From the NCBI GenBank assembly GCA_963773845.1, contig CAVZCU010000009.1, positions 992,001 to 1,056,000 of the forward strand: a stretch of DNA of 64,000 nucleotides, in the 5' to 3' direction. The position numbers were made by a program, and so were the translations under genes. The notes under the pieces were generated by a model. That model had not been told where the DNA came from. It was given only the letters and a program-made list of their open reading frames with translations, and searched no databases. This document shows, piece after piece, positions 55,122 through 63,395 of the stretch. Numbering within the stretch: position 1 is the first letter of the stretch; the number at the start of each line of letters is the position of its first letter. Source of the DNA: SIAJ01 sp963773845. GTDB taxonomy: Bacteria; Planctomycetota; Planctomycetia; Gemmatales; Gemmataceae.

Positions 55122-55853
55122 TAGGGTTTCCTCCCTGATGTGCGACGAGAACTCACGTTGGCCGAACCGATCCGCGGCCTAGACCACGGATGCCCCCCGT
55201 TCGACCCCCTCCGCGCGATCGCTTGCTCGCGACGAGCGCTGGCTTGCCAAGGAAAGATCCGCAACGCTCGTCCACGCCAACCCCAGCGCCGGCCTCCCCT
55301 GGCCAACGCGGCAGGCTTGCACCCGGTTGGTGCAGGCGTGAACGCGACGTATCTGGACTCTGTCCTTTCGCGCGGACGGTGTGATTGTTCTTGCCGAACC
55401 CCCGTTCGGGCACGCCCCATATTTGGAGCGTACCTCCAACCCCTTATCGGTCCGTCATCCCTCGTGCCTGAAACCAATCATCCGGGTTGCCGGAGATCAG
55501 TCCCGAGCGCGGCCGCGCGACCGTTCCCGTCGTCGAGAACGATTCGCCTGTGCCGTTCGCGACATCCGCTTGCGCCTCCCCAGGACACAAGCCTCTGCGA
55601 TCGGCGACCACCGCTCCTTTGGCGTTTGGAATGAGGGCCGGGACATGCCATTTTGGAAGGGATTTGTCCAGGGAAATAAGTTCAATCCGGGCGCTCCGCC
55701 AATGGTGTGAGAGAACTTCGCTCTCTTGCAACCGGGAACATCGGCGCTAAGATAGAGGCGATTCGGCGGTGTTCGCAAAGCGTGGGTTTTGCCAGGATGC
55801 CGCAGTCATGCCCTTTGGCACATTACACTCAATTCACCACGGGAGAGACACCG
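55122..55853. other. intergenic region without a supported gene
   Basis: 732 bp. Several short frames are open on both strands, but none carries a recognisable domain, start or ribosome site. No repeat or RNA gene noted. It probably contains the promoters of the divergently arranged sigma-factor and cytochrome genes. Confidence 0.45.
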
Positions 55854-56645
55854 ATGCGGCGAAACTCGGCCTGGATGCTTGCGGCGATGGCGGCGGTCAT
55901 TGGTGGATGGGCGTACTTCTCGTCCGCCGACGCGGCCAACCTGAGCGACGACGAGTTCAAGGCCCTACTCGATCAGGACATCAAGATCGTCAATAACTCC
56001 GTCGCCGCTGTGGAAAAGGCGAAGGGGAAAGACAAGAGAGTCGTCGAAAAGAATGCGTCCAACGGGGTCAAGTCAAGCGCGTTGATCATTGCGGGCTACG
56101 CGAACGAGCGCATCTCGGGCAAGAACCAGGATGCCGATGGAATGGCAGCCGCCATTCGCGACTCGGCGATCAAGATGTACAAGGCAGCCGAGGCCAAGAA
56201 CTTCAAGGCGGTCGCCGCGGCCGCCAAGGAATTGGCCAGTCCCAAACCGGCGATGGGCGCCAAGAAAATGGACCTGGCGGCGGTCGTCAAGGAACTCGGC
56301 GAGGTATCGCAGAAAGAAGTGATGCACAACTTTCTGAAAAAGGAACAGTACGGCACCAATATCGAAGCGGACATCATTGCTAACAGTAAGAGGGCCACGG
56401 CCAAGCCCGCCGACATTAACCTGATGACGAAGCGCTTGGTAGTCATGGGAGACTACAACAAGGTTATCACCAAGGCGGAAAACATGGAGGATAAGAAGAA
56501 GTGGACCGACTACAACGACCGGATGATCAAGGCCGCGGCGGTGCTCCAGGAGACGACGAAAAAGAAGACCAAAGCCGCCGATCTGGCGAAGGCGTTCACG
56601 GCCCTCGATGGCACGTGCAAGGCCTGCCACGACGACTTCAAGTGA
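55854..56645 (+). CDS. periplasmic cytochrome with a single C-terminal heme site
   Basis: 263 residues. Signal peptide MRRNSAWMLAAMAAVIGGWAYFSSADAA; the ATG at 55854 follows GGGAGAG. The mature part consists of two similar helical halves, the second ending TALDGTCKACHDDFK with the CxxCH motif near residue 254, as in class II (cytochrome c'-like) cytochromes. The first half has no haem motif. Very rich in Lys and Ala. Likely electron carrier in the periplasm; partner unknown. It lies in the same orientation as no other nearby gene, followed by a convergent lipoprotein gene. Confidence 0.8.
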   Translation: MRRNSAWMLAAMAAVIGGWAYFSSADAANLSDDEFKALLDQDIKIVNNSVAAVEKAKGKDKRVVEKNASNGVKSSALIIAGYANERISGKNQDADGMAAAIRDSAIKMYKAAEAKNFKAVAAAAKELASPKPAMGAKKMDLAAVVKELGEVSQKEVMHNFLKKEQYGTNIEADIIANSKRATAKPADINLMTKRLVVMGDYNKVITKAENMEDKKKWTDYNDRMIKAAAVLQETTKKKTKAADLAKAFTALDGTCKACHDDFK

Positions 56646-56707
56646 CAATGATTCGGAAATCAGCGGTCAGAACCAGACCTATGCGTCCCGTTCTGACCGC
56701 AAACGTC

Positions 56708-57169
56708 TCAGGGCTTCGGCGCGACAATGGGCGGCAGGGTATCTGATTGTGGCTGCGGCGCCAGACTGGCGGTTTCACCCATCTCATTGCCGTGATTGCC
56801 GCTCACGAGCCGATTGGAGCTATCGAAACAACTCTTCACGATCGGCTGCCCGTTGTTGCGTTCGATGACGGCGACCCAGTTCTCACTGATTGTGTGTTCT
56901 GCCAGCACATTGGTGTAGTTTGCACTGAATGTGTACGCCCATGCCTCCCCAGAGGCTTGCGGGCCGGACGGGAGATGGGGACGTTCGGCAATGGTGGTCA
57001 ACTCAACATTCTGCCAGCCGAACTGCGTCAAGTAAACGGCAATGCACGAGCGGGCTTCCGCAAGCGAGGGTTGCCCCGCCGGTTGGGAAGCTTCTCCGCC
57101 AGCCGGCTTGCTGCTGCCACAGCCGACCGCCAGGAGAGTCATGGTCAACAATCCGATGGCGCGTTTCAT
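56708..57169 (-). CDS. lipoprotein of unknown function
   Basis: 153 residues with a lipoprotein signal MKRAIGLLTMTLLAVGC (lipobox AVGC). The mature part is Ser/Pro-rich (GGEASQPAGQPS), then a compact region with SCIAVYLTQFGWQNVEL and KSCFDSSN, ending in a proline-rich tail (QPQSDTLPPIVAPKP). No family recognised. It ends 62 bp from the cytochrome stop on the other strand. Confidence 0.65.
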   Translation of the reverse strand: MKRAIGLLTMTLLAVGCGSSKPAGGEASQPAGQPSLAEARSCIAVYLTQFGWQNVELTTIAERPHLPSGPQASGEAWAYTFSANYTNVLAEHTISENWVAVIERNNGQPIVKSCFDSSNRLVSGNHGNEMGETASLAPQPQSDTLPPIVAPKP

Positions 57170-57250
57170 CGTCCCACTCCCAAACGCAGTAGGTCTCGCG
57201 CCGGGATAGTAACGCGGAGTGGAATTGGGTCAAGGGGAAGTCGAAATGAA

Positions 57251-57280
57251 TGAAGCCCGCGACAACTGTCGCGGGCTTCA
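57251..57280 (-). terminator. hairpin terminator between the cysteine-rich gene and the lipoprotein gene
   Basis: TGAAGCCCGCGACA and TGTCGCGGGCTTCA form a perfect 14-bp stem around a 2-nt loop. It lies 41 bp past the stop of the cysteine-rich gene on the minus strand, where TTCATTTCG follows the hairpin. Good candidate terminator. Confidence 0.7.
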
Positions 57281-57321
57281 CGGAAAAAACAGAATCAACC
57301 AGCGTCAGTTGCCAGACAGTT

Positions 57322-58137
57322 TCAATCGATCGTCCGCTGAGTGGCGCTGACCGTGATCGGCCCCGGGATGGGGTTCATGCCGACCTTTTCGGGAATCTTA
57401 TTCGGGCTGGACGGACGTTGCGGCATCGGGGCGATCGGAGCCGCGGGCGGAATCACCGTTGACCCACAGCCCTGGGGCGCGGCCGCGGTGCCGCAGCCGC
57501 CGTCGCAACCGTTCGACTCACCCTTATTGCAGCAGCAGCAGAGCTTCGACTTGCACTTGTGCAGGAAGCAATGCACCTTGGCGCAGAACTTCTCGCAGCA
57601 GCCCTTGTCGCAGCAATCGGTCTTGCAGCAGATCTTCTCGCAGCAATTCGCCTTGCCGCAGCAATCGCCCTTCATCCCCTTTTCGCAGCAGCAAGCCTTG
57701 CCACAGCAATCCTGCTTGTAGTACACCGGGGCGGGCGCCACGGCGACCGGAGCGGGAGCTGGGGACATAGCGACGGGCGCAGGCGCACAACCCTGATTCT
57801 GTCCGTAGTAGCCGCCCTTATCGCAGCAGCACGACTTGCCGCAGCAATCGCAATTATCGCAACACTTCTTCCAGCAGTTCTTCCAGCAGCACAGCTTGGA
57901 TTTGATTTTTTCCAAGCACGAGCAGCACTTTTCCTTCAAGCAATGACATTTTTCCTTGATGCACTGACACTTCTCTTTCAAGCAGCAGCAATCACCGCAT
58001 TTCGACTTGCCACAACAATCGTCGGAATAGCCGGGATATCCCGGATAGGCGACGACCGGAGCCTGGCCCGTCGGCGGTGGAGGCGTTGGGTCTGCACCAG
58101 CCAGACACGCCGAGAACAAGAGCACAGCAGCGTTCAC
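57322..58137 (-). CDS. exported cysteine-rich protein of unknown function
   Basis: 271 residues from GTG 58135-58137, which has GGAGGT upstream. A short signal-like stretch (AVLLFSACLAGA) is followed by a proline/tyrosine-rich part (PPPPTGQAPVVAYPGYPGY), two cysteine blocks and a proline/alanine-rich tail. The blocks contain about 25 Cys each by my count (for example KCGDCCCLKEKC, CCDNCDCCGKSCCC, then CCGKACCCEKG, CCEKICCKTDCC), separated by PAPAPVAVAPAPV. Cys alternate with Lys and Asp/Glu. It could bind metals or be disulfide cross-linked in the envelope; both are inferences and no family is known to me. Confidence 0.75.
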   Translation of the reverse strand: MNAAVLLFSACLAGADPTPPPPTGQAPVVAYPGYPGYSDDCCGKSKCGDCCCLKEKCQCIKEKCHCLKEKCCSCLEKIKSKLCCWKNCWKKCCDNCDCCGKSCCCDKGGYYGQNQGCAPAPVAMSPAPAPVAVAPAPVYYKQDCCGKACCCEKGMKGDCCGKANCCEKICCKTDCCDKGCCEKFCAKVHCFLHKCKSKLCCCCNKGESNGCDGGCGTAAAPQGCGSTVIPPAAPIAPMPQRPSSPNKIPEKVGMNPIPGPITVSATQRTID

Positions 58138-58514
58138 TGGGATTGACCTCCGATGGGATCGGGCAATTCAGGGATGCGTGGCCGGCAATCCCGTGCTCGA
58201 TCAAACTTCCTGTCACATCCGCGGGAACCATCCGCCGGCGGGCGGGGTCACCCGGCACCCTCCTGAAGAAACGAGGGTCGCTCACCAAGATTGGTTTTCG
58301 ACCCCCTGGGTTCGCCACTTTAACCCGTTAACGGGAATTCCCTCCGGTCCCAGGGGTACCCCCGCTGTGTGTCTTGCCGAAAATGCGTTCCGAACCGACA
58401 ACGCCGGTCGCCGCATTCCACGCGTTGCGGTAAACTTTGCTGAAAGTGCGGGTGAACCGGTCCGCCCCTGATCGGCGTTCCGGCTACTAGCCGCGTCTCC
58501 TTAAGTGTTTTGTC
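58138..58514. other. intergenic region without a supported gene
   Basis: 377 bp between the divergent cysteine-rich and NagA-like genes. No gene, repeat or RNA was recognised. It should hold two promoters; none was picked out with confidence. Confidence 0.45.
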
Positions 58515-59701
58515 ATGTTTCGATTTATCAACGGCACAATCGTCCTTGCCGATGGCCTGCTGCCCGATGGCGAATTGCTAACCCTCGACGATCGCATTCA
58601 GCACGTTGGCCCAACAAATACTCGCTCGCCCTCCGGCCTGACCGTGATCGATCTGGATGGCGGCTACTTGCTCCCCGGTTTTGTCGATTTGCACGTTCAT
58701 GGCGGCGGCGGGGCCGATTTCATGGATGGAACGGCGGAGGCATTTCGCACCGTCCTGGCGTCCCATGCTCGGCATGGAACAGCCAGTTGCACGCCAACCA
58801 CGACTGTCGCACGGCATGAGCAGCACATGCTATTCCTCCGATTGGTCGGGGAATTCCGCGATCGGCAGACCGGCGGCGCCAAAGTGCTGGGCGCGCACAT
58901 ATATGGGCCTTATTTCGCGCCGGAAGCACGCGGTTGCCACCCAGCCGCTACGGTGCGGGCCCCGACTCCGGCCGACTACGAGCCCTATCTTGCGTTCGCC
59001 GCCGATATTCGCAACGCGACCGTCGCCCCAGAATTGCCGGGCGCCGAGGGCTTTGTCGCGCCTGCCGCGCGAGTGGCATTCGCTGTAATGCCGGCCATTC
59101 CCATGCGACATTCGAACAAATTGAGGCTGCAATCGGTTGGGGCGTGCGGCACATCGATCATCTGTTCTGCGCGATGTCCGATCGCGCGCGGCTGCGGCAA
59201 ACGCAAACCTACCCGATGCGTGGCGGCGTCATGGAAGCCACCCTTTTCTTCGATGAATTGACGACCGAGGTCATCGCGGACGGAAAGCACCTTGCTCCCG
59301 CTCTGCTCAAACTCGCCTACAAAGTGAAGGGCCCGGATCGGCTCGCACTGGTGACCGATGCGATGCGCGCTCTGGATTTGCCGGACGGCGAGTACATCTT
59401 TGGCCCACTCGACGGCGGTGAACCAGTGCGAAAGCTCGATGATGTCGGTGTCACGCTTGATGGCAAGGCACTCGCTTCGGGCGTCACGGGACTCGATCAC
59501 GCCGTCCGAACCTTTCGCCAGGCGACCGGTGCTCCGTTGCACGAGGTGGTGCGAATGGCGTCGCTGACGCCAGCGCGAATTGCGGGCGTCGACGCGGAGG
59601 TGGGGAGCATCGCCGTTGGCAAGAAGGCGGATCTTGTCGTCGCGGATTGCGACCTGAATATCCGAGCCGTCTACATCGACGGCCAACAACTCAACCCGTA
59701 A
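58515..59701 (+). CDS. NagA-like N-acetylglucosamine-6-phosphate deacetylase (one frame break)
   Basis: About 395 residues of the amidohydrolase fold. First part: LPGFVDLHVHGGGGADFMDG with the HxH metal site, and HGTASCTPTTT. Near 59050-59090 one base is missing; the frame then gives CNAGHSHATFEQIEAA, GVRHIDHLFCAMSD, RLALVTDAMRALDLPDG with the catalytic Asp, and ends with GSIAVGKKADLVVADCDLNI. Normal NagA has a metal-binding Glu in xxEGPF; here the motif reads AHIYGPYFAPEARGCH, with Tyr in place of that Glu. The true activity may therefore differ from GlcNAc-6-P deacetylation. No GlcNAc transport genes adjoin. Confidence 0.78.
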
Positions 59702-59789
59702 AAACCACGAAAGAAGCCAAAGACATGAATTGAATTCATTCCGGCTCGTTGATGGTTATTACTTGGTTCTACCTTTCCGGATTGTCGTC

Positions 59790-61112
59790 ATGCGTGTGTT
59801 CGTATTGGGACTCATTTTGGTATCCGCGGCCCTGGCGGAGTCGCCGACCAACCTGGGAACTCGGAAGTCGGGCTCCGACTGGCCGCACTTCCTCGGACCG
59901 ACATCGAACAGCGTGTCGACCGAGACGGGCATTCTGACGAAATGGCCTCGCGAAGGCCTGAAGGTCATCTGGGAAGTTCCAATGGGCCTCGGCTTTTCGG
60001 CGCCAGTCATTAGCCGGGGCCGGTTGTTTCACTTCGATCGCTTCGGCGACGATGATCGCCTGACGTGCCGTAACGCGGAGACCGGCAAGCTGCTCTGGAA
60101 ATTCGAGTATCCGACGAATTACGTGGATCGTTACGGCTATAGCCCCGGCCCTCGCGCTGCTCCGGTGGTCGATGACGATCGCGTCTATATCGAAGGTCCC
60201 GAAGGAATGCTGCATTGCCTCGCCGTGGCCGACGGCAAACCGATTTGGAAGATCGACACGGCCAAGGAGTATCACATCCAGCAGAACTTCTTCGGCGTCG
60301 GCAGCGTTCCGATCATCGAAGGCGATCTCTTGATCGTCCCCGTCGGCGGCAGCAAGCCGGGACCAAGACCGGTCGATTTTCGCGAGGTCAAGGGCAACGG
60401 AACCTGCATCGTGGCGTTCAACAAGCTTACCGGCAAGGAGTTTTATCACTTCTCCACCGAACTCGCATCGTATTCGAGTCCGATCGTGACGACGATCGGC
60501 GGCCGCCGCTGGTGCTTCTATTTCGCGCGCGGCGGATTGATCGGTTTCGACCCCAAGTATGGAAAGCAGGATTTCCATTTTCCGTGGCGAGCCAAGGTGG
60601 AAGAAAGCGTCAATGCCAGCAATCCGTTGGTGGTTGGCGACAAGGTGCTCATTAGCGAGTGCTACGGCCCGGGGGCGGCATTCTTGAAAGTGCAGCCGGG
60701 CAAGTGCACGCCCATATGGACCGATGGCGAAAAGGATCGCGAGGATCGCAGTCTGGCCTGTCACTGGAACACGCCGATCCATGTGGCTGGCTACGTGTAT
60801 GGCTGCAGCGGCCGGCATGAAAATGAGGCCAAACTGCGGTGCGTCGAACTGGCAACTGGCAAAATCATGTGGCAGGAGTCGGATCTTTCTCGCTGTTCTC
60901 TGACGTTGATCGACGGTCACTTACTCTGTCTGAGCGAAACGGGCATTCTGATGCTCCTGAATGTGAACCCGAAGCGATTCGACCTGGTAACGAAGTGGAA
61001 GACGGATCTCGACAGTCCTTCCTGGGCGGCGCCGGTAGTTTCGCACGGCTTGCTCTATATTCGCGGCAAGGACCGGCTTATAGCCGCGGAGCTGATTCCG
61101 GAAAAGAAATGA
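59790..61112 (+). CDS. secreted PQQ-like beta-propeller repeat protein
   Basis: 440 residues. A signal peptide (RVFVLGLILVSAALA) follows ATG 59790; the frame opens 20 codons earlier. The mature part has the pattern of PQQ/propeller blades, e.g. DRLTCRNAETGKLLWKFEYPTNY, MLHCLAVADGKPIWKIDTAKE, and CVELATGKIMWQES. Such proteins are common in planctomycetes and usually bind no cofactor. A role in the periplasm or outer membrane is probable; substrate unknown. Located 88 bp after the NagA-like gene on the same strand. Confidence 0.85.
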   Translation: MRVFVLGLILVSAALAESPTNLGTRKSGSDWPHFLGPTSNSVSTETGILTKWPREGLKVIWEVPMGLGFSAPVISRGRLFHFDRFGDDDRLTCRNAETGKLLWKFEYPTNYVDRYGYSPGPRAAPVVDDDRVYIEGPEGMLHCLAVADGKPIWKIDTAKEYHIQQNFFGVGSVPIIEGDLLIVPVGGSKPGPRPVDFREVKGNGTCIVAFNKLTGKEFYHFSTELASYSSPIVTTIGGRRWCFYFARGGLIGFDPKYGKQDFHFPWRAKVEESVNASNPLVVGDKVLISECYGPGAAFLKVQPGKCTPIWTDGEKDREDRSLACHWNTPIHVAGYVYGCSGRHENEAKLRCVELATGKIMWQESDLSRCSLTLIDGHLLCLSETGILMLLNVNPKRFDLVTKWKTDLDSPSWAAPVVSHGLLYIRGKDRLIAAELIPEKK

Positions 61113-61181
61113 ACTTCCAATACTTCGAGTCGCGCCGACACGTTGAAGTTGTGCGGTTGATGGAGTCGCGGTTAGTTCGTC

Positions 61182-61751
61182 ATGATGATCTTGTTTCCCA
61201 CTTGCAAAGCTGATCTCAAGCGATGGATTAGTCGCGACTATCCAGCGGGGATCCGGAATGGCCCACAGCCGTCGGACGATCGCGACCGCTATGCACGAGT
61301 TGTGGGCCGCGAGCCCCCCGGCGATCCGCTTGCGGACGGGCCATTTCGACGGGTCGCTTCCGCCATTCTCGATTATCGTGTTTTCCCTTCATGGCTGATC
61401 ACCAGAGTCATGGAGAATACTCCGGTCCGGGTTGGCGATACCGTCGGTCTGACGTATCGGCTGCTGCCCGGACTGCGAATGTTTGTCGCCAGCCGTGTAA
61501 TTGAACTGATAGACGAGCCCGGTCGGACTGGCTTCACGTATCGCACATTGGCTGGGCACGCCGAACTTGGCGAGGAAACATTCGCCGTCGAAAAGGACCG
61601 GGAGACGGGAGAAGTGACGGCGTCGCTGACTTCATGGTCGCGGCCCGGTCATTGGCTTACGCGGATTGGGTATCCCTACGCTCGATGGCGCCAGCGCCAC
61701 GCAAGCCGCGCGGCGCTGGCCAATTTGGCGGCGACGGCAAACCAATCGTGA
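61182..61751 (+). CDS. DUF1990 family protein
   Basis: 189 residues with the DUF1990 pattern: GREPPGDPLADGPFRRVASAILDYRVFPSWLITRV, the TPVRVGDTV core, and GFTYRTLAGHAELGEETFAVEKD. Function of the family is unknown; members occur in bacteria and plants. The start ATG 61182 (MMILFP) is the first of the frame. It ends 11 bp from the convergent dacB-like gene. Confidence 0.82.
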   Translation: MMILFPTCKADLKRWISRDYPAGIRNGPQPSDDRDRYARVVGREPPGDPLADGPFRRVASAILDYRVFPSWLITRVMENTPVRVGDTVGLTYRLLPGLRMFVASRVIELIDEPGRTGFTYRTLAGHAELGEETFAVEKDRETGEVTASLTSWSRPGHWLTRIGYPYARWRQRHASRAALANLAATANQS

Positions 61752-61762
61752 ATCGTGGCGGT

Positions 61763-63307
61763 TCAAGGACCGTACTTGTAGATCGTTTCGCAGATCTTGC
61801 CGAGCACTTTTCCTTGATCGCTAGCGGAGCCGCTCTCCGGCATGGGAAAGTCATTGAGGAACATCGCGAAGAAGAGCTTGGCGCCCTTGGCCGTGTCGAT
61901 TTCGCCGGCCAAGGCCTTGCTTCGCAGAAGTAGCCGGTCATTCAAGACGTCAAGCCAAGCGAGAGTCCCGGTTTTCGCATGGACCTTGCCGTGCGCCGGG
62001 CTGTCCTTGCCGACTGCATCGGCGAGAGTGCCGTCGATGCCCAGCACTGGCAATGCGTCGAAGTATTCCTTCGCGGCGGGATGCTTCGCCATCGCGCGAA
62101 GCAAAGCGACCGTCGCGCGCGGCGTGGTCGAATCGGCCTGGCCGCCGCCCGCTCCGCTCGCGAACGAAACAAGCCTTGGATCGATGCCAAATCTCTTAAG
62201 CATCTTGGCTTCGCTGCGTAATCCCCCCTTGACCGTCGCGTCGCCATGCTTGACTCCCACCAGCACGGGAAGCGTACTCGCGTAGAGATTGTGGCTGACC
62301 TTGAGCGTGACCTTGATTGCTTCGGCGAAAGGCTCGGATTGATACTCGGCGACGCGGACCAGTCCCGACTCTGCCGTGCGCGACGGGAGGTCGAGTCGTC
62401 GGGGTCGGTGCAGGCTTGCGGCAATTCGGACTCCATGTCGCCGCAGCGCCTCGATAAATAGCGCCCGAGCAAAGCCGGTCGGTTCGTCGACTGGAAGAAT
62501 TCGAATTGCCGGCAAGGAATTGACCGGAATCTGGCCACGTACCGTGAACTGATTGAAGCCGGTCGCTTCCAGTGTGACCGTTGTGCCGCTGTTCTCCTTG
62601 CTGGTCTGCACATCGGCATCCATTTGAAAGTACGCGGATTCCGGCCGCATTTTCACAATCGCGGGATCGCCTGCTTTTTTTCCCGGCATGATGATCAGAT
62701 CGACTACGTTGTCATTGACGATGATGGGCGCAACGACCTGCGGACCGCTGCCCGTGGCTCGGGTGCGTGCGAATAAGCGATCGTCAATGAAGATTTCGCC
62801 CTTCACTTCGGAGATCCCCGCGGCCACCTGGCGGGCCAACTCGTTCAGCGCGTAAAGCGGATTCGTCTCCGTAAGAATGGCATCCATCGACCCGCCGTTG
62901 GCATAGGTGTGGTCGGAGTCCGTGAATGCAGTGCTTCCCGATTTGGTGCGTCGCCCGCCGAATGTGAGGTCGCCACTCGCCACGAGGACGAGGTCGCCAT
63001 CGAGCACGCGATTCTTCACTTCGCCATGGCGATACACGGGGGTGATGAAATGGAAGTCCGGCCCGAACTCGTTCAAGGCATTGGCACAGGTGTAAAGCTT
63101 GGTCGTCGAGGCAGGCAGAAAAAGTTTGTCGGCGTTCGTTTCGTATATGCTGGAGCCAGTCTTTGCGTCGACGACGAGTATGCCCCAGCGGGCGGGCTTG
63201 TATTCGGGCGCCTCGGTGATCGCGCGAATCTTATCGGCAAGGTCACCGGCATCCGCGGTTGAAGCGACGAGAAAGAGTAATAGAGCGACGAAGCGAACTC
63301 GAGTCAT
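61763..63307 (-). CDS. dacB: D-alanyl-D-alanine carboxypeptidase/endopeptidase (PBP4 type)
   Basis: 514 residues with a signal peptide (VRFVALLLFLVASTADA). It has the three penicillin-binding motifs of class C: SxxK in PASTTKLYTCANAL (about residue 65), SxN in SHNLYAS (about 338) and KTG in HAKTGTLAW (about 444). A large insert between the first two motifs is typical of PBP4. It trims D-Ala from peptidoglycan and cleaves cross-links in the periplasm. Planctomycetes are now known to possess peptidoglycan, which agrees. Single gene; no neighbour in cell-wall synthesis. Confidence 0.9.
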   Translation of the reverse strand: MTRVRFVALLLFLVASTADAGDLADKIRAITEAPEYKPARWGILVVDAKTGSSIYETNADKLFLPASTTKLYTCANALNEFGPDFHFITPVYRHGEVKNRVLDGDLVLVASGDLTFGGRRTKSGSTAFTDSDHTYANGGSMDAILTETNPLYALNELARQVAAGISEVKGEIFIDDRLFARTRATGSGPQVVAPIIVNDNVVDLIIMPGKKAGDPAIVKMRPESAYFQMDADVQTSKENSGTTVTLEATGFNQFTVRGQIPVNSLPAIRILPVDEPTGFARALFIEALRRHGVRIAASLHRPRRLDLPSRTAESGLVRVAEYQSEPFAEAIKVTLKVSHNLYASTLPVLVGVKHGDATVKGGLRSEAKMLKRFGIDPRLVSFASGAGGGQADSTTPRATVALLRAMAKHPAAKEYFDALPVLGIDGTLADAVGKDSPAHGKVHAKTGTLAWLDVLNDRLLLRSKALAGEIDTAKGAKLFFAMFLNDFPMPESGSASDQGKVLGKICETIYKYGP

Positions 63308-63395
63308 TTCAGGCTCCCGGGTTCTTGTCCTTTTTCAATTCGCGCGAAGACGATAAAGCCCCTGACGCACAGCGAGCTGATAGGGCTACTTAGCC

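Noticed and set aside
55121..55477. 118-codon frame upstream of the sigma factor
   Set aside because: No start with ribosome site, no domain, basic/Arg-rich composition typical of GC-rich non-coding DNA.
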